This document shows positions 4,114 through 6,845 of a stretch of DNA of 6,845 nt, in pieces. Every line of letters begins with the position of its first letter. Position 1 is the stretch's first letter. Under the pieces are notes generated by a model. That model made no database searches, was not told the origin of the DNA, and worked only from the letters and a program-made list of their open reading frames with translations. The stretch spans positions 1 to 6,845 of the forward strand of contig JAUJNJ010000136.1 of NCBI GenBank assembly GCA_030448225.1. Reading direction: 5' to 3'. Made by a program: the position numbers and the translations under genes. Origin of the DNA: Phycisphaerae bacterium. GTDB taxonomy: Bacteria > Planctomycetota > Phycisphaerae > Tepidisphaerales > Tepidisphaeraceae.

Positions 4114-6731
4114 CGCGACTCGAAGCGCCGGTTCGCCACACGTTCCGCACGAGCCGGCTCCTGGACTTCGCCAGCGAGAAGGAACTGGTCGCGCAGACCG
4201 GGCACCCGACCCGCGACTGGCCGCTCGTCGCCGTCAAGGAGTTGCTCGACAACGCGCTCGACGCCGCCGAGGGCGCCGGGATCGCCCCGGTCGTGGCGGT
4301 GACCGTCCGCCCCGGCGGCGGTATCCGCGTCGTCGACAACGGGCCGGGGTTGCCGCAGTCCACGCTCGACGGCGTGCTCGACTTCACGGTCCGCGTCTCC
4401 AGCCGCGAGGCCTACGTCGGCCCCACCCGGGGCGCGCAGGGCAACGCGCTGAAGACGATCGTGTGCATGCCGTTCGTGCTCGACGGCGAACGCGGCGACG
4501 TGAAGGTCCGGGCGGGCGGCGTCTGCGCGACGATCAAGATCGGCATCGACCGCATCCGCCAGACCCCGACCGTCGAGCGGGAGGTCCGGCCCGACCCCGC
4601 CTTTGTAAAGAACGGCACGTCGCTGATGCTCGCCTGGCCGGATTCAGCTTGCTCAACGCTGGGGGCCGCGGAGGGGCGATTCTTACAAATCGCCGACGAC
4701 TACGCCTGGCTGAACCCGCACCTGAGCCTGTCGGTCCGGTGGTCGTGCCGGCCGACGACTACGTCCGAAGCGACCGCCGCCGCCTGGACGAAGTGGCGGC
4801 CGTCGGACCCCGCCTGCCCCCACTGGTTTACCACCGACCGGTTGAAGCGGCTGATGGCGGCCTACCTCGCCCACGACGCCGACGCCGGCCGCGAGCGGAC
4901 CGTCCGCGAGTTCGTGGCCGAGTTCCGCGGGATGACGTCGTCGGCCAGGCAGAAGGCCGTGGTCGACGCCGCCGGGCTGTCGCGCGCCACGCTCGTGTCG
5001 CTGGTCAAGGGCGGGGACCTGGACGTCGCCGCCGTCACGCGACTGCTCGGGGAGATGCAGTCGCGCGTCAAGCCGGTCAAGCCGGAGGCGCTCGGCGTCC
5101 TCGGCTCGCCGCACCTGCGCCAGCGTTTCGCGGACGCCGGGTGCGACGGCGACAGCTTCGCCTACAAGAAGGTGGCGGGGACGACGGCGGGCGTGCCGTG
5201 GGTCGTGGAGGTCGCGTTCGCCGCGCACGACAGCGCGTTCGAGGACAGCGACGAGGAGGTGCGGACACGCCGGCTCGTGCTGGGCGTCAACTGGTCGCCC
5301 GCGATCGTCAACCCGTTCCGCGAGATCGGCGACGGCCACAGCCTCGAATCCCTGCTCGCCGACGTCGAGTGCGGGTCGCAGGAGCCGGTCGTCGTCTTCC
5401 TGCACGTCGCCTGCGCCCGCGTCGAGTTCACCGACCGCGGCAAGTCGTCCGTCGTCGCCGACGGGTTCGGGCGGGCCGTCATCGACGCGATCACGGCGAC
5501 GACGAAGGCGTGGTCGAGACAGCGCAAGGCCGAACAGCGTGAGGCGTCCCGCGCGTCCCGGCGGGCGCAGGCCTTCAAGCGGAACGCGCAGGTGACGATC
5601 CGCGACGCCGCCTTCGACAACATGCCCCGGGCGTACCTCAAGGCCAGCGCCGGCGGCACGCTGCCGACCCTGGCCCGGCAGATGTACTACGCGATCCGCG
5701 ACGCGGTGCAGGAGTCGACGGGCAAGGCGCTCGACGCGCAGTACTTCTCCCAGGTGCTGCTCCCCGACTTCATGTCGGCTAACCCGGAGTCGACCAGGTC
5801 GTGGGACGTCGTCTTCGACGCCCGCGGGCACCTGCACGAGCCGCACACCGGCCGGATCGTGCCGCTCGGGACGTTGGACGTCCGCGGGTACCTCGACGGC
5901 GCCACGTCGGACGGCGACGCCCTCGACCGCGTACGGTTGGGCGAGGCGTTCCCCACGGCCGGCCACCGCAACCGGTACGGCGCGATCCTCTTCATCGAGA
6001 AGGAGGGGTTCAACCCGCTGTTCGAACGCGCCCAACTCACCAGGCGCTACGACGTGGCCCTGATGTCGCAGAAGGGGTTGAGCACGACCGCGGGCCGGCT
6101 GCTGGTGGACGAGGTCTGCGGTCGACGCGGGCTGCCGCTGCTCGTCCTGAGGGACTTCGACAAGGCCGGGTTCAGCATCGTCGCCACGCTGAGGAACGAC
6201 ACCCGCCGCTACGCGTTCGCCAACGAGCGGAACATCGTGGACCTGGGCGTGCGCCTCGCGGACGTGGAGGCCAACGACCTGAAGTCGGAGGCCGTGTTCT
6301 ACGGCAAGTCGGACCCCGTGCCCAACCTCATGGCGAACGGCGCCACGCCGGCGGAGGCCGCGTTCCTCTGCGCCGGCCGCGGGTACGACCGGGGCTATCA
6401 GGGCCGCCGCGTCGAGCTCAACGCCTTTATGCCGGACGAGCTGATGGCCTGGATCGAGCGGAAGCTGGTCGAGCACGGCGTCGGGAAGGTCATCCCCGAC
6501 GACGCGGTCCTCGCCCGAGCCTGGCACCGGGCCGCCGCCACCACGTTCGTGAACGAACGGTTGGGTGCGCTGATCGCCGAGGGGCGCTCGCACGCCGCGC
6601 GGCTCGCGCCGCCCGCCGACCTGCACGCCCGCATTGCGGCGGCGTTGAGCAACGACCCGTCGGCGTCGTGGGACGCCGTGGTCGCCGACGTCGCGCGAGG
6701 TCAGGTCCGACGGGAGAGGGGGCACCGATGA
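4110..6731 (+). CDS. Single-chain topoisomerase VI-like protein (B-type ATPase fused to A-type Toprim)
   Basis: This 873-residue cytoplasmic protein joins both halves of a type IIB topoisomerase. The B half has a GHKL ATPase: N1 box KELLDNALDA (43-52), N2 box DNGPGLP (76-82) and ATP-lid box GAQGNALKTI (108-117). A helical H2TH-like segment (about 240-335) and a transducer (about 350-490) follow, the latter with FLHVACARVEFTDRGKS (430-446), whose lysine may be the ATP-sensing one. A basic linker (about 468-492) leads to the A half. This has a winged-helix segment with ARQMYYAIRD (522-531), where Y527 is the likely DNA-cleaving tyrosine by comparison with RDIYY of Top6A/Spo11. Its Toprim fold has IEKEG (E630) and DFDKAG (D682, D684) for magnesium. 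All key residues appear present, so ATP-dependent double-strand passage or cleavage is plausible. Fused B-A enzymes are known as topoisomerase VIII, but those are usually described as shorter. The domain call is firm; the function (mobile-element upkeep, DNA cleavage or defence) is open. Confidence 0.9.
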   Translation: MTRLEAPVRHTFRTSRLLDFASEKELVAQTGHPTRDWPLVAVKELLDNALDAAEGAGIAPVVAVTVRPGGGIRVVDNGPGLPQSTLDGVLDFTVRVSSREAYVGPTRGAQGNALKTIVCMPFVLDGERGDVKVRAGGVCATIKIGIDRIRQTPTVEREVRPDPAFVKNGTSLMLAWPDSACSTLGAAEGRFLQIADDYAWLNPHLSLSVRWSCRPTTTSEATAAAWTKWRPSDPACPHWFTTDRLKRLMAAYLAHDADAGRERTVREFVAEFRGMTSSARQKAVVDAAGLSRATLVSLVKGGDLDVAAVTRLLGEMQSRVKPVKPEALGVLGSPHLRQRFADAGCDGDSFAYKKVAGTTAGVPWVVEVAFAAHDSAFEDSDEEVRTRRLVLGVNWSPAIVNPFREIGDGHSLESLLADVECGSQEPVVVFLHVACARVEFTDRGKSSVVADGFGRAVIDAITATTKAWSRQRKAEQREASRASRRAQAFKRNAQVTIRDAAFDNMPRAYLKASAGGTLPTLARQMYYAIRDAVQESTGKALDAQYFSQVLLPDFMSANPESTRSWDVVFDARGHLHEPHTGRIVPLGTLDVRGYLDGATSDGDALDRVRLGEAFPTAGHRNRYGAILFIEKEGFNPLFERAQLTRRYDVALMSQKGLSTTAGRLLVDEVCGRRGLPLLVLRDFDKAGFSIVATLRNDTRRYAFANERNIVDLGVRLADVEANDLKSEAVFYGKSDPVPNLMANGATPAEAAFLCAGRGYDRGYQGRRVELNAFMPDELMAWIERKLVEHGVGKVIPDDAVLARAWHRAAATTFVNERLGALIAEGRSHAARLAPPADLHARIAAALSNDPSASWDAVVADVARGQVRRERGHR
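6713..6722 (+). promoter_or_regulatory. Ribosome binding site of the downstream partial gene
   Basis: GGAGAGGGGG lies 5 nt before ATG 6728, inside the last codons of the topoisomerase-like gene. It shares the block GAGAGGGGGC with the site before 4110. Confidence 0.6.
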
Positions 6732-6845
6732 CCTACGAGCAGATCCGCGTCGAACTGAAGTCACTGTCGGACGATGCCCTCCGGCACGGGGCGACGTTCC
6801 AGACCGTCAACCGCGCGCAGCAGCTGATCGGCTCACTGACGCGCA
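6728..6845 (+). CDS. Third gene of the operon, N-terminal 39 residues only
   Basis: The ATG overlaps the stop of the topoisomerase-like gene (ATGA, 6728-6731) and has a strong purine-rich ribosome binding site. The visible 39 residues (MTYEQIRVELKSLSDDALRH, then GATFQTVNRAQQLIGSLTR) look helical and soluble, and the frame runs off the window. No family can be named from this fragment. Tight coupling to the topoisomerase-like gene suggests a partner protein. Confidence 0.75.
   Translation, partial: MTYEQIRVELKSLSDDALRHGATFQTVNRAQQLIGSLTR

Noticed and set aside
4602..4690. AT-rich imperfect inverted repeat (TTTGTAAAGAA at 4602-4612 and TTCTTACAAA at 4680-4689)
   Set aside because: One base is missing from one arm, the 67-nt spacer is coding, and the encoded protein reads through normally. 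A chance match is likely.
4683..6764. Long open frame on the - strand (693 codons) opposite the topoisomerase-like gene
   Set aside because: It is compositionally biased with no recognisable motif, and it lies opposite a gene with clear GHKL and Toprim motifs.
1..6845. Search for CRISPR arrays, tRNA or rRNA genes, insertion-sequence ends and retron-like RNA
   Set aside because: Only the two-copy 24-nt duplication and the two palindromes were found. No regularly spaced repeats, tRNA cloverleaf, transposase or reverse-transcriptase motif is visible.

Overview
The window is very GC-rich (strong G/C at third codon positions; not counted exactly) and every supported gene reads on the + strand. 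The codon style, the small protein plus sigma-70-like pair at 2772-3601 and the fused topoisomerase VI-like protein fit a high-GC bacterium. From memory of such proteins I favour a planctomycete (Planctomycetota); an actinobacterium or another high-GC lineage is not excluded. No rRNA, tRNA, CRISPR array, transposase or integrase is visible. The content looks accessory or defence-island-like rather than core.

Layout. (1) Positions 1-2588: the 3' part of an unrecognised gene, then a 696-aa QueC-family protein joined to it by an ATGA overlap. The second protein has an N-terminal domain resembling QatC-type proteins, a PP-loop (SGGLDS), a four-cysteine zinc site and an additional C-terminal regulatory-looking module. 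(2) Positions 2589-2771: a non-coding gap with two tandem palindromes (2605-2648) and a strong intrinsic terminator (2704-2758) that ends 13 nt before the next start codon. (3) Positions 2772-3601: a small 123-aa protein overlapping a short sigma-70-like factor. (4) Positions 3602-3789: a spacer with a perfect 24-nt tandem duplication. (5) Positions 3790-6845: a tight operon of a 107-aa unknown protein, an 873-aa single-chain topoisomerase VI-like protein (GHKL ATPase, H2TH-like and transducer regions, then a Tyr-bearing WHD and Toprim), and the start of a third gene, joined by ATGA overlaps with nearly identical ribosome binding sites.

Interpretation. Two modules appear to sit side by side. 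The first is a QueC-like cassette of the kind known from anti-phage systems (QatABCD, type IV CBASS), but with a different partner and an extra C-terminal module. The second is a type IIB topoisomerase fusion with small partners, preceded by its own sigma-like regulator. The most unusual points are the QueC fusion, the single-chain topoisomerase VI with its small partners, and the paired palindromes plus terminator between the modules. Whether the modules act together cannot be told from this window.
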